Positions 44,525 through 53,337 of a DNA stretch of 64,000 bases are shown here, piece by piece. A model generated the notes under the pieces. That model was not told the origin of the DNA and searched no databases. It saw only the letters and a program-made list of their open reading frames with translations. Both the position numbers and the translations under genes were made by a program. The DNA lies in the NCBI GenBank assembly GCA_946407975.1, contig CAMJQC010000006.1, forward strand, positions 1 through 64,000. The letters are read 5' to 3'. Origin of the DNA: an uncultured Bacteroidales bacterium. Its GTDB lineage: Bacteria; Bacteroidota; Bacteroidia; Bacteroidales; F082. Position 1 is the stretch's first letter. Each line of letters opens with the position of its first letter.

Positions 44525-45898
44525 ATGCAATACACAAATTCAAACGCAATCCAAAGCCTCGTCGAAAGACAACACGAATTCTTCCTCTCGCAGCAAACCA
44601 AGCCCATAAGTTGGCGCATCATGCAACTACAACGACTAAAACGGGCTTTGAAAGATCATGAACAGGATTTGTATGAGGCATTTTGGTCGGACTTGCATAA
44701 GTCAGAGGCCGAAGCCTATCTTACCGAAATCAGCATCGTCGTTAAAGAAATAAACAGCCACATCAAGCACCTGAGACGGTGGGCGAAACCCAAAAGGGTG
44801 TCTACGCCCATCTACCTCTGGCCATCAAAAAGCCGCATCATTACAGAACCATTAGGCGTTGCACTCATCATCGCGCCCTGGAACTATCCGCTCAACCTCA
44901 TGTTGAGTCCTCTTGTCGGTGCCATTTCTTCCGGTTGCTGTGCCATTCTGAAGCCCTCCCCCTACGCTGCCAATGTGTCGTCAGTGATGGAAAACCTCAT
45001 CCGTGAAACCTACGAAGAAGATTACATTGCCTTAATTCAAGGTCACCGCGATGTCAACACGATGCTTTTGGCCCAACATTTCGACGTCATCTTCTACACA
45101 GGCAGTCCTGCCGTAGGAAAAACCGTCATGGAAGCTGCAGCCAAACATCTTACGCCCGTCATACTCGAACTCGGGGGTAAAAGCCCATGTGTCGTTGACG
45201 AAGGGGCCAACCTCGATATCACCGCTAGTCGTATCGTCTGGGGCAAGACCATCAACGCCGGACAGACATGCATCGCGCCCGATTATCTTTTTGTTCACGA
45301 AACAATCAAAGAAAAACTCGTTGAAAAACTCGTTCAACGTTTCGAACAGTTTTACGGTCAAGATGCTGAAAAAAGTCCTACCTTTTGCCGAATTGTCAGC
45401 GACAAGCATTTCAAAAGGCTTTCACGCTATCTTACTGAAGGCAAAGTCATCTTTGGCGGCAAAAACGACCCTACCGCACGATACATCCAACCCACCCTTA
45501 TTGAAGTCGAACCGGAAATGGCCATCATGCAAGAAGAGATTTTTGGCCCCATTCTTCCAATCATGACTTACAATGACATTAACGATGTTGTCGATTATGT
45601 GAACCGCCATCCAAAGCCATTGGCATTCTATTATTTTGGAGACACCAAAAAGGCGAAAAAGATTCTATCGTGCACTACATCGGGGGGTGCTTGCGTCAAC
45701 GACACACTAATGCATATTGTAAATGCCAGACTTCCCTTTGGCGGCGTTGGAAACAGCGGCATGGGCCACTACCACGAAAAAGAGAGCTTCCTGGCTTTCA
45801 GTCACCAGCGTTCCGTACTCCAGTCTTCCAACCGCATCGACATTGCTGCCAAATATCCCCCATACGAGAAAATCGAAATGTTCAAAAAAATCATCTGA
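44525..45898 (+). CDS. Aldehyde dehydrogenase (ALDH3-like)
   Basis: NAD(P)-dependent oxidation of aldehydes to acids. Conserved parts: PWNYPLNLMLSPLVGAI, the cofactor region FYTGSPAVGKTVMEAA, catalytic Glu in ELGGKSP, and catalytic Cys in NAGQTCIAPDY, with EEIFGPILPI and LPFGGVGNSGMG near the end. At 457 residues it has the short ALDH3 layout, whose members act on medium- or long-chain and aromatic aldehydes. Substrate not decidable. A terminator hairpin lies just upstream of the start. Confidence 0.93.
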   Translation: MQYTNSNAIQSLVERQHEFFLSQQTKPISWRIMQLQRLKRALKDHEQDLYEAFWSDLHKSEAEAYLTEISIVVKEINSHIKHLRRWAKPKRVSTPIYLWPSKSRIITEPLGVALIIAPWNYPLNLMLSPLVGAISSGCCAILKPSPYAANVSSVMENLIRETYEEDYIALIQGHRDVNTMLLAQHFDVIFYTGSPAVGKTVMEAAAKHLTPVILELGGKSPCVVDEGANLDITASRIVWGKTINAGQTCIAPDYLFVHETIKEKLVEKLVQRFEQFYGQDAEKSPTFCRIVSDKHFKRLSRYLTEGKVIFGGKNDPTARYIQPTLIEVEPEMAIMQEEIFGPILPIMTYNDINDVVDYVNRHPKPLAFYYFGDTKKAKKILSCTTSGGACVNDTLMHIVNARLPFGGVGNSGMGHYHEKESFLAFSHQRSVLQSSNRIDIAAKYPPYEKIEMFKKII

Positions 45899-45903
45899 TT
45901 TTG

Positions 45904-45912
45904 TAACTTTGC
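45904..45912 (+). promoter_or_regulatory. Promoter -7 element immediately before recG
   Basis: TAACTTTGC, a full TAnnTTTGC match, ending only 3 bases before the recG ATG at 45916. A transcript from here would have almost no leader. Confidence 0.45.
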
Positions 45913-45915
45913 AAC

Positions 45916-48021
45916 ATGGAAGTGAACCTGCTGCAGACAAAAATCGGCTACCTTAAAGGCGTTGGCCCCAAGCGGGCTGAACTGCTCCAAAAAGAATTGG
46001 GCGTGGTCACTTATCAGGACATGCTCAATCAGTTTCCCTTCCGTTACATCGACCGCAGTCAGATTCAGAAAGTAGCGCAAATCTCTGATGACACGGTGTA
46101 TTATCAACTCATTGGAAGAATCACTGACATCAAGCTTATCGGAGCGCCACGGCCAACACGGGCTATTGGGCGATTCGCCGATGAAACCGGCAGCATCGAG
46201 GTGGTCTGGTTTAAAGGCCTGAAATGGCTCAAAGATCGTTTCAAACCCAATGAACGTTATGTCCTTTTCGGCAAAGCGACTTTATTCAATGGCACATTTA
46301 ATTTCGCTCATCCTGAGATTGAGGTCTATGATCCGAAAGACCCGCTAATCGGCGAAGGTCTCCAGGGCGTTTATTTCACCACAGAGAAACTGAAAGATCA
46401 CGGCTTGGGCACCCGAGCTATCGCAAAAATCCAACGGCTCATCCTGCAGCAAGTCATGGAATACATTCCTGAAACACTGCCACAGGACATCCTGCGCGAA
46501 GAAAGTCTCATCCCTAGAAAATATGCCTACTACCAAATCCATCTGCCTGCCAACAACATTGAAATCCAGCAGGCCACGCGGCGTTTGAAATATGAAGAGC
46601 ATTTTTTCTTTCAATTGAAATTGCTGCGAAATAAAATGCATAGGGAGCAGACCATTAAAGGTCACGTTTTTAGTGTTGTAGGCAACTATTTCAACGACTT
46701 TTACAACCATCACCTGCCTTTTTCGCTCACAAACGCGCAGAAACGTGTCATCAAAGAGATTCGGAAGGACCTCAACTCGGGTCACCAGATGAACCGGCTG
46801 CTACAAGGCGACGTAGGCAGCGGCAAAACCATCGTGGCGCTTATGGTGATGCTTTTGGCGCTCGACAACGGATTTCAAGCATGTCTCATGGCACCCACCG
46901 AGATTCTTGCCAGCCAGCATTACGCCACGCTCAAGGAACAGATCGAAGGCATGGGGATCAACCTTGCCTTGCTTACCGGGTCTACCAAAATAAGTGAAAG
47001 ACGAAAAATCTATGCCTCACTAGCTGATGGAAGTCTGCAAATCGTGGTCGGAACACATGCCCTGATCGAGAGTAAGGTCGTCTTCAAGAATCTCGGACTA
47101 GCCATCATTGACGAGCAGCACCGCTTCGGCGTAGCGCAACGCTCCAAATTCTGGGAGAAAACGGAAGTGCCACCCCATACTCTTGTGATGACAGCCACTC
47201 CTATTCCTCGAACCCTAGCCATGACCCAATACGGCGACCTCGATGTCTCAAAAATTGACGAGCTGCCTCCTGGACGCAAACCTGTAAAGACCTATCATGT
47301 ATACCAAGACGACCGTTTCCGCATCATGCGTTTCATGCAAAGGCAGATTGCAGAGGGAAGACAGATTTATGTGGTTTATCCTATCATCAAAGAATCGGAA
47401 AAAACAGACATGATTGCCTTACAGGAAGGGTATGAGGCCTTGCTCCATGATTTTCCAGAACCGAAATACAAGCTTTGCGTATGCCATGGTCAACTCAGTG
47501 CAGAAGACAAAGACTTCGAGATGCAGCGCTTCATCAATCGAAACGCCCAAATCATGGTCGCCACCACTGTCATCGAAGTAGGTGTAAATGTTCCTAACGC
47601 CACCGTCATGATCATCGAAAACGCCAACCGTTTCGGGCTCTCACAGCTACACCAGCTCAGAGGTCGCGTAGGGCGTGGTGCCGACCAGTCGTTCTGCATC
47701 CTCATCACCGATCACAACATCTCGCAAGATGCCAAGAAACGCATGGAGACCATGGTCAACAGCAACGACGGATTTGAAATCGCCGAAGTCGATTTGGAGC
47801 TGAGAGGCCCTGGCGAGACCAGCGGAACACGACAATCGGGACAAATCGAGATGCTTATTGGCGACTTGCAAAAAGACGGCTTGCTCATCCAGCAAACCCG
47901 TGCCCGAGCCATGCGCCTTTTAGAAAAAGACCCTAAACTCGCTCTTCCTGAGAACTTGATGCTCCGCAACCATTACAAGGAACTCTTTGCACAGACCTTT
48001 GACTGGAGCCAGATTGGATAG
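45916..48021 (+). CDS. recG: ATP-dependent DNA helicase RecG
   Basis: Branch-migration helicase acting at stalled forks and recombination intermediates. N-terminal wedge/OB domain (FPFRYIDRSQI, IGRITDIKLIG), Walker A GDVGSGKT, DEQH-type motif II (AIIDEQHRFG), motif III VMTATPIPRTL, and C-terminal motifs with GVNVPNATVMIIENANRFGLSQLHQLRGRVGR. 701 residues, full length. Convergent with the heptose adenylyltransferase gene, only 12 bases apart. Confidence 0.97.
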   Translation: MEVNLLQTKIGYLKGVGPKRAELLQKELGVVTYQDMLNQFPFRYIDRSQIQKVAQISDDTVYYQLIGRITDIKLIGAPRPTRAIGRFADETGSIEVVWFKGLKWLKDRFKPNERYVLFGKATLFNGTFNFAHPEIEVYDPKDPLIGEGLQGVYFTTEKLKDHGLGTRAIAKIQRLILQQVMEYIPETLPQDILREESLIPRKYAYYQIHLPANNIEIQQATRRLKYEEHFFFQLKLLRNKMHREQTIKGHVFSVVGNYFNDFYNHHLPFSLTNAQKRVIKEIRKDLNSGHQMNRLLQGDVGSGKTIVALMVMLLALDNGFQACLMAPTEILASQHYATLKEQIEGMGINLALLTGSTKISERRKIYASLADGSLQIVVGTHALIESKVVFKNLGLAIIDEQHRFGVAQRSKFWEKTEVPPHTLVMTATPIPRTLAMTQYGDLDVSKIDELPPGRKPVKTYHVYQDDRFRIMRFMQRQIAEGRQIYVVYPIIKESEKTDMIALQEGYEALLHDFPEPKYKLCVCHGQLSAEDKDFEMQRFINRNAQIMVATTVIEVGVNVPNATVMIIENANRFGLSQLHQLRGRVGRGADQSFCILITDHNISQDAKKRMETMVNSNDGFEIAEVDLELRGPGETSGTRQSGQIEMLIGDLQKDGLLIQQTRARAMRLLEKDPKLALPENLMLRNHYKELFAQTFDWSQIG

Positions 48022-48033
48022 GCTTTGAAAAAC

Positions 48034-48522
48034 TCATGCCTTCATCTTGGCTAAGATAGCAGTCGTGGAATATCCCTCCACCAAATCGATGGTCAAAACC
48101 CGACCGCCTTTGGCCATCACGATATCATAACCCACTATCTCCTTAGGCTTATAATCTCCCCCCTTTACCAGCACGTCAGGCTGAACCGTCTTGATCAACT
48201 CAAATGGCGTGTCGTCGTCAAAAAGGACAACTGCATCCACAAATTGCAACGCGGCCAATATCAAAGCACGTGATTGCTCATCATTGACCGGGCGATCCTC
48301 ACCTTTCAAACGGCGCACCGAGGCATCCGTATTAAGCCCGATTATCAACACATCGCCTTTATCAGCCGCTTTTGCCAGATACTCCAGATGCCCACGATGC
48401 AAAATGTCAAAACAACCATTGGTAAAAACCAGCTTTTTGCCTTGAGAACGCCATTCTATTAGACGTCCTTGCAAAGCCTTATTGGAAAGGATTTTACTTT
48501 TGATGCTTTGAATCTTATTCAT
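48034..48522 (-). CDS. rfaE2: D-beta-heptose 1-phosphate adenylyltransferase
   Basis: Cytidylyltransferase-like enzyme making ADP-heptose for LPS core. Signature FTNGCFDILHRGHLEYL, LIIGLNTDASVRRLKG, and the ending EGYSTTAIL. The kinase half of the fused HldE is absent, as expected for the separate-gene form. Start at MNKIQSIKSK (48522) overlaps the gtrA stop by eight bases; a longer upstream reading would lie wholly inside gtrA. 162 residues. Confidence 0.92.
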   Translation of the reverse strand: MNKIQSIKSKILSNKALQGRLIEWRSQGKKLVFTNGCFDILHRGHLEYLAKAADKGDVLIIGLNTDASVRRLKGEDRPVNDEQSRALILAALQFVDAVVLFDDDTPFELIKTVQPDVLVKGGDYKPKEIVGYDIVMAKGGRVLTIDLVEGYSTTAILAKMKA

Positions 48523-49033
48523 CGGTTTCCGGTTTTTGGTTTTCTTTTCGGAATGAGAAATACTTATTAAAGAAATAGCTAAACAAGGCGGCTGCAATAC
48601 TGATGATGATATTGGACAAGACGGCATCAATATGCAGCGTCTCTACAAAGACCTTCAAACCGCCATACACCATAAAGGTATTGCACATGGTGACGATGAA
48701 ATAACGGGCCATCTGTACACCCCATTTCAGATTCGATTCCGAGAAACTGATATTGCGTTGCAACCAGAATCCCGTCAAAAACACAATGGGCCATTTCAAG
48801 ACGAGCGTGGCGATATGAGGCGTAAAGGCAATGAAACCCAAATCCCAGATTTCACCTTTGAAGACAAAACGGTAAATCAGGAAATACAGAAACCAGTCGA
48901 TGACCAAATTGGCACCTCCTGAAAAGCCATAACGGAAAAACTGAAGGCTAAAGAAACGACGGAAAGGAGGGTAAAACAAGTCGATAAAAGCCCACAATTT
49001 CTTCTGTATGTATGCCTTAACGCGATTTGCCAT
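48515..49033 (-). CDS. GtrA-family membrane protein
   Basis: Four-helix membrane protein, in some cases flipping undecaprenyl-linked sugars. Hydrophobic segments occur near 37-55, 71-95, 103-122 and 132-152, with the family's FRYGFSGGANLVIDW start and FNKYFSFRKE end. 172 residues. It shares eight bases with rfaE2, pointing to joint expression and a link with LPS or surface glycan synthesis (inference). Confidence 0.86.
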   Translation of the reverse strand: MANRVKAYIQKKLWAFIDLFYPPFRRFFSLQFFRYGFSGGANLVIDWFLYFLIYRFVFKGEIWDLGFIAFTPHIATLVLKWPIVFLTGFWLQRNISFSESNLKWGVQMARYFIVTMCNTFMVYGGLKVFVETLHIDAVLSNIIISIAAALFSYFFNKYFSFRKENQKPETDE

Positions 49034-49050
49034 AACAAGGTTTTAGGATA

Positions 49051-49058
49051 CAAAAATA
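49051..49058 (-). promoter_or_regulatory. Promoter -7 element for gtrA-rfaE2
   Basis: Minus strand TATTTTTG, consensus match, 18 bases before the gtrA start. Confidence 0.55.
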
Positions 49059-49070
49059 CGATTATTCCCG

Positions 49071-49952
49071 TTAAAACCAAAAAACATCGAATCCAGACAA
49101 GAGTTTCTCGGCCTGTTCCTGGTCGTCAGTAAAACCCAAAAGGTATCCACCTCCACCTGAACCGGATATTTTCACACCAAAATGAAAGTCATGCCTAGCT
49201 GTGAACAGATTCGTGGTGTTATCCGTGATCATCGGACGAAGAAACTCCATTTGTTTTTGGCTAAGTCGACCTAAAACCTCGAAAAAAGCATCTGTATCTC
49301 CCGAAATCATCGTTTCGATGCATTGGGCTACCAAGGGAACGTATTCCGACTGAAAAGCGCTGAGATAAGACTTTTCCTCCCTTTGTCGTTTGAAATACTC
49401 AACCAGAGGCCCTGTTTTGCTTTTCACCTTCGTGTCAATCAGGCAGATGCGGATATCCTTTCTTAAAAAGTCATCGACGAGCAATTGAACGCCATCAGAA
49501 GTGATCTTGAAAGGTGATCCCAAATAACACTGCAAGGGATCGATACCCGAACTGCTGCCATGAAAATAGCTTTCCATTAATCCGAAAAGCCGTTTCAAAT
49601 TCATCATGTCATCAGTTTTTTGACATGCATAGGCATCGTAAACCGCCGCCACGAGCGTACCTGAACTGCCCAAACCATAACTGGAGGGCACATTAGAATC
49701 CAGATGCAGGCCTCTCTCTAAATCAGTGCGAAAACGAGGCAAATCAAGGACGTTATCGAGTTCCTCGCTCTGAGCGAGATAGGCAAGAAACTTCTGTAAA
49801 CTCCGATTGGAAGCGATTGACTCAGGCTTATCCCTGTCGGTAAAGCGCCATTGCGCAAAGAAACGTTTCAGAGGAATCATCAGTGCAGTACTGTCGAAGA
49901 TCATCGAGTACTCACCAAACAGAATCACCTTGCTGTTGTAACGTTCCTTCAT
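49071..49952 (-). CDS. mvk: Mevalonate kinase (GHMP family)
   Basis: Phosphorylates mevalonate in the mevalonate pathway. GHMP features from the start MKERYNSKVILFGEYS: the substrate strand KVILFGEYS, the ATP loop VPSSYGLGSSG (around 88-98), the FHGSSSGID segment with the catalytic Asp, and KISGSGGGGYLLGF near the end. The start at 49952 shares one base with the stop of the decarboxylase gene, so translation is coupled. 293 residues. Assignment as mevalonate kinase rests on HGxxSGID and on the neighbours. Confidence 0.85.
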   Translation of the reverse strand: MKERYNSKVILFGEYSMIFDSTALMIPLKRFFAQWRFTDRDKPESIASNRSLQKFLAYLAQSEELDNVLDLPRFRTDLERGLHLDSNVPSSYGLGSSGTLVAAVYDAYACQKTDDMMNLKRLFGLMESYFHGSSSGIDPLQCYLGSPFKITSDGVQLLVDDFLRKDIRICLIDTKVKSKTGPLVEYFKRQREEKSYLSAFQSEYVPLVAQCIETMISGDTDAFFEVLGRLSQKQMEFLRPMITDNTTNLFTARHDFHFGVKISGSGGGGYLLGFTDDQEQAEKLLSGFDVFWF

Positions 49953-51034
49953 CACGCAAGTTTTTGAGGACCTTGTCCAACCTGATCGGCAATCCATTGT
50001 CCACCGACACAATACGTTTCAAGCACGTTCCTAATAAAAGCATCCACTTTTTCGGCATCTTTGTCGGGATACAGCAAATGCACATTGGGCCCTGCATCCA
50101 AAGTGAAACAGACGGGAATCTTGGTCTCCTTCCGGAAATGACGGATTTCGTCAATCAGATTCAAGGTGTCCGGCTTCAGCAAGACATACGACGGATTGGA
50201 GCACATCATCAGGGCGTGCAATTGCATTGCCTCCGATTCGGTAATGCGAATGAAAGCATCCAAGTCGCCCAAGCCCAAAGCGGCAAATAATGTCTTCGTG
50301 TTTTCTTTGGCCTGCTGATAACGTGCCTCAGCATAAGGATTACCCTCCATCAGGGCATGGCCTGCACGGCTGGATACTGCTTTGGCCGAATCGCTCACAA
50401 TAAGGATGCTGTCGTGATATGTCTTGAACAGAGGATGTATTTTTTCTTCAAGCGAAACGGCATACTCGTCACTGCTTTCGGGCATGACACTGGACTTCCC
50501 CCAAAGCGCCATGACGGGAAAAACCGATCGGCAGGCACTTCCAGAAGCCAGTCGGGAAAAACAGGAAGCTTTGCGCAAATCCATATCCTTTTCGCCAGAA
50601 ACTTGTCTTTCCAAATCTAGGAGACACATCACCAATGCGCTCATAGAAGCGGCTGACGAGGCGATGCCGGAAGAATGCGGAAAGGTGTTGTGACTGTCCA
50701 TATGGAGGTCGAGTTGCGTCAGGAAAGGGAAAGACGCGAGATTATCAAGTAAAAACTTCTCAATTTTTACCGCAAATTCCGGATTCTCCTTGCCATCGAA
50801 ACGAAAATCAAGATGAAATCCGTTTGACCTCTCATATGCCACCGAAGTCACAGTCCGGCAATTGCTTAAAGTAAAACTAACGGAAGGATTCTGCGGCAGT
50901 TGCTTGCCCTTTTTACCCCAGTATTTTATCAAAGCGATGTTGGATGGACTTTGCCATGACAAATTCCCTTGAAAACCGGCCGGCAATTCTCCTCGAAAGG
51001 CTTGACTTGACCATATGTTGTCCATTGTCATCAT
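49952..51034 (-). CDS. mvaD: Diphosphomevalonate decarboxylase
   Basis: Makes isopentenyl diphosphate from mevalonate 5-diphosphate. Strong signatures: SPSNIALIKYWGKKG, the phosphate loop HSSGIASSAASMSAL, RLASGSACRS, and TLDAGPNVHLLY holding the catalytic Asp region. 360 residues, with a short extra N-terminus (MMTMDNIWSS). Overlaps the mevalonate kinase start by one base and lies 45 bases after the GYDIA kinase. Confidence 0.95.
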   Translation of the reverse strand: MMTMDNIWSSQAFRGELPAGFQGNLSWQSPSNIALIKYWGKKGKQLPQNPSVSFTLSNCRTVTSVAYERSNGFHLDFRFDGKENPEFAVKIEKFLLDNLASFPFLTQLDLHMDSHNTFPHSSGIASSAASMSALVMCLLDLERQVSGEKDMDLRKASCFSRLASGSACRSVFPVMALWGKSSVMPESSDEYAVSLEEKIHPLFKTYHDSILIVSDSAKAVSSRAGHALMEGNPYAEARYQQAKENTKTLFAALGLGDLDAFIRITESEAMQLHALMMCSNPSYVLLKPDTLNLIDEIRHFRKETKIPVCFTLDAGPNVHLLYPDKDAEKVDAFIRNVLETYCVGGQWIADQVGQGPQKLA

Positions 51035-51079
51035 ATTTCAACATGCGAAAATAGGAAATTAATCGGTCAAATGCACCGT

Positions 51080-51994
51080 CTATACCAAATCCAGGTATCT
51101 CAAAACGGTATTCATCCCATTTGACTGGAAATATGACCTCACCTTATGTTCATCCCATTTCGTTGCACACAGAAAGAAATCACCGCCCCAGGCACCTAAG
51201 GATTTTACACTTCCTTCAAAATCGGGGAACCGTTTTTTTAATGGTTCGCGATCAAGGCAATGCGACATGATGGCTTCGTGCTCATCCAGCAAACAGCAAA
51301 ATCCGCTCAATTCTTTACAACCACACATGGCGCGGCTGATGTCAGAGACTTGCTCGATTTCGTGACACAAATCAATTTGTGCCATTCTTTCCTTAAAACG
51401 AATTACCTCTTTGGCCGAGCTCTGCTTTTTCCCTTGGTAAACAAAAAACAGTTTATCAGCAAAAGCTGGGTTGAAAGGAGCAGATTCGCTCTTTGGTTGT
51501 CCGTCTACAAGCTGATAAAAAACCGATCCTTTTGCGGTGGCGCAGGCAATGTCATATCCTGAGCCGTCAAAAGTCCTCTTCAGCAATTCATAGGGATTCA
51601 CCTTTGCCCATTGTGCCAAGTTGGAAATCAAAGTTGAGCTGCTGCCCAAACCCCATTCAGGATCAAATTCCAATTGCGTGGTGATTTGCAAATCATTACC
51701 CATGAAAACCGATGCATTGAGTTCCCGAAGCGTCCGAAGCATCTCGCTCAACTTTTGGGCTTTGGCTTCATCGTCTGCCGAGACGACCTGTAAATTGCTT
51801 TTGTCAAGAGTGGCCGAAAACCAAGGCCCTTTCGGCTGCAAAGCCTTCCAATAAAGCAGGTTGTTATTTGTCTCAAGATCCTTAATTTCAAGGCTTTGTC
51901 CTAAATTGACGGGCAAGGCCAATGCCAAAGCTCCTTTCAGAACAAGGTATTCTCCCGTCAAAAGGAATTTGCCGTTGGAATGAAATCGGATCAT
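51080..51994 (-). CDS. GYDIA-type GHMP kinase, candidate phosphomevalonate kinase
   Basis: GHMP fold: N-terminal GKFLLTGEYLVLKGALALA, ATP loop WGLGSSSTLISNLAQWA, and the family tag FDGSGYDIACA that gives the group its name. 304 residues. The chain of enzymes here has HMG-CoA reductase, mevalonate kinase and decarboxylase but lacks a recognisable classical phosphomevalonate kinase, and this gene sits between them, so it most likely carries out that step (inference). Its start overlaps the reductase stop by four bases (ATGA). Confidence 0.82.
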   Translation of the reverse strand: MIRFHSNGKFLLTGEYLVLKGALALALPVNLGQSLEIKDLETNNNLLYWKALQPKGPWFSATLDKSNLQVVSADDEAKAQKLSEMLRTLRELNASVFMGNDLQITTQLEFDPEWGLGSSSTLISNLAQWAKVNPYELLKRTFDGSGYDIACATAKGSVFYQLVDGQPKSESAPFNPAFADKLFFVYQGKKQSSAKEVIRFKERMAQIDLCHEIEQVSDISRAMCGCKELSGFCCLLDEHEAIMSHCLDREPLKKRFPDFEGSVKSLGAWGGDFFLCATKWDEHKVRSYFQSNGMNTVLRYLDLV

Positions 51995-53319
51995 TTGTCT
52001 TTTAAGCTATTGAGATATTTCTCCACCCCATCAAAAGAAACGGTCTTATCCTTGAAGTACTCACGAGCCTTGCGTTTTTCTTCTTCGGTTGCCTGCAATT
52101 GGTTGAGGATGTTGTTGAGATGCATCTTCATATGACCTGCTTGGATGCCTTTGGTGGTAAGCGACCTTACAGCGGAGAAGTTGTTGGCCAGACCCATAGT
52201 AGCCGCCACCATCATCAGTTCAGAGGCGGTAGGATTGCCGAGTAACTCCAATGATTTCTTGGCCAGGGGATGAAGACTCGTCAGACCGCCGACCGTACCC
52301 AAGGCCATCGGCACTTCCAATTCGAAGCGGAAAATGTCATTATCAAGGGTAACGGAAGAAAGACTTTCGTATCGGCCGTTTCGAGAAGCATAGGTGTGAC
52401 CTGCCGCTTCCACGGCACGGAAGTCGTTGCCTGTAGCAATAACCACGGCATCGATACCATTATAGATGCCTTTGTTGTGCGTTGTGGCACGATATGGATC
52501 AATATGGGCGATATCGACGGCTTTCTTGAATTTTTTGGCATATTCCGCACCCGAAAGATGCTCGTCGATGCCTTCCATTTTTTTTACGGGGCATTCCACC
52601 CATACTTTGACACGGCAGTCGGGGGTGTTGTTGGAAAGGATGGTCATGATGATCTCCACCTTGCGAAGCTCTTCGGGCAGATCCTTTTGTTCGGCAAAAA
52701 AGTCTTGAAGACTATGGCCAAATTGTTCCAAAGCCGAGTTGATGAAGTTGGCTCCCATCGAGTCGCAGGTGTTGAACTGCACACGGATCTGATAGTAATC
52801 TTCTATCTGGTCCGTGAAGTCGAGCAATTCCATATTGAGGATGCCGCCGCCGCGCTTCACCATTTTTTCGGTCATGCCAGCTGTATCGGCCAACAACCTT
52901 TCCTTAATTTGCGGAAACAGCTCTTGCAGTTTGGCCTTGTCGCCGCTCCAGCCAAAATGTACCTGGCCCACTTTGCGCACATCAATGACTTCAGCATGGA
53001 AACCGCCTCTTTCACCCCAAAACTTGGCTGCTGCCGAGGCTGCGGCCACTACCGAACTCTCTTCGATGACCATCGGGACGATATAGTTCTTCCCGTTGAT
53101 GGTCACATTGGGCGAAATGCCGTAAGGAATAAAGAAATTGGTAATGGTGTTTTCGCTGAACTCATCGAAAAGCTCCTGTTGTTTCGAGTCGGAGTGCCAA
53201 TAGCTTTTCAACAATTTGACAACTTCGCCTGGGTTCTCAAAATAGTTGGCAATCAGTTTCAGCTTTTCTTCTTTGAGAAGCTTTGAGAAGCCTTTTTTTA
53301 TGTGTTCTCTATAAGCCAT
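51991..53319 (-). CDS. mvaA: Hydroxymethylglutaryl-CoA reductase, class II type
   Basis: Reduces HMG-CoA to mevalonate. Catalytic features of the class II group: Glu in VIEESSVVAAAS, Lys in HNKGIYNGID, Asp in TGNDFRAVEAAGH, and His in QAGHMKMHLNNI, with CDSMGANFINSALEQ and GTVGGLTSLHPL. No membrane segment, so soluble. 442 residues. Class II was first known from mevalonate breakdown, but with the kinases and decarboxylase next to it a biosynthetic role is far more likely. Confidence 0.95.
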   Translation of the reverse strand: MAYREHIKKGFSKLLKEEKLKLIANYFENPGEVVKLLKSYWHSDSKQQELFDEFSENTITNFFIPYGISPNVTINGKNYIVPMVIEESSVVAAASAAAKFWGERGGFHAEVIDVRKVGQVHFGWSGDKAKLQELFPQIKERLLADTAGMTEKMVKRGGGILNMELLDFTDQIEDYYQIRVQFNTCDSMGANFINSALEQFGHSLQDFFAEQKDLPEELRKVEIIMTILSNNTPDCRVKVWVECPVKKMEGIDEHLSGAEYAKKFKKAVDIAHIDPYRATTHNKGIYNGIDAVVIATGNDFRAVEAAGHTYASRNGRYESLSSVTLDNDIFRFELEVPMALGTVGGLTSLHPLAKKSLELLGNPTASELMMVAATMGLANNFSAVRSLTTKGIQAGHMKMHLNNILNQLQATEEEKRKAREYFKDKTVSFDGVEKYLNSLKDK

Positions 53320-53337
53320 ATTGTTAAGCGGTTTGAA

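Noticed and set aside
52270-53286. Plus-strand frame of 338 codons
   Set aside because: Antisense to HMG-CoA reductase; no family features and no start signals.
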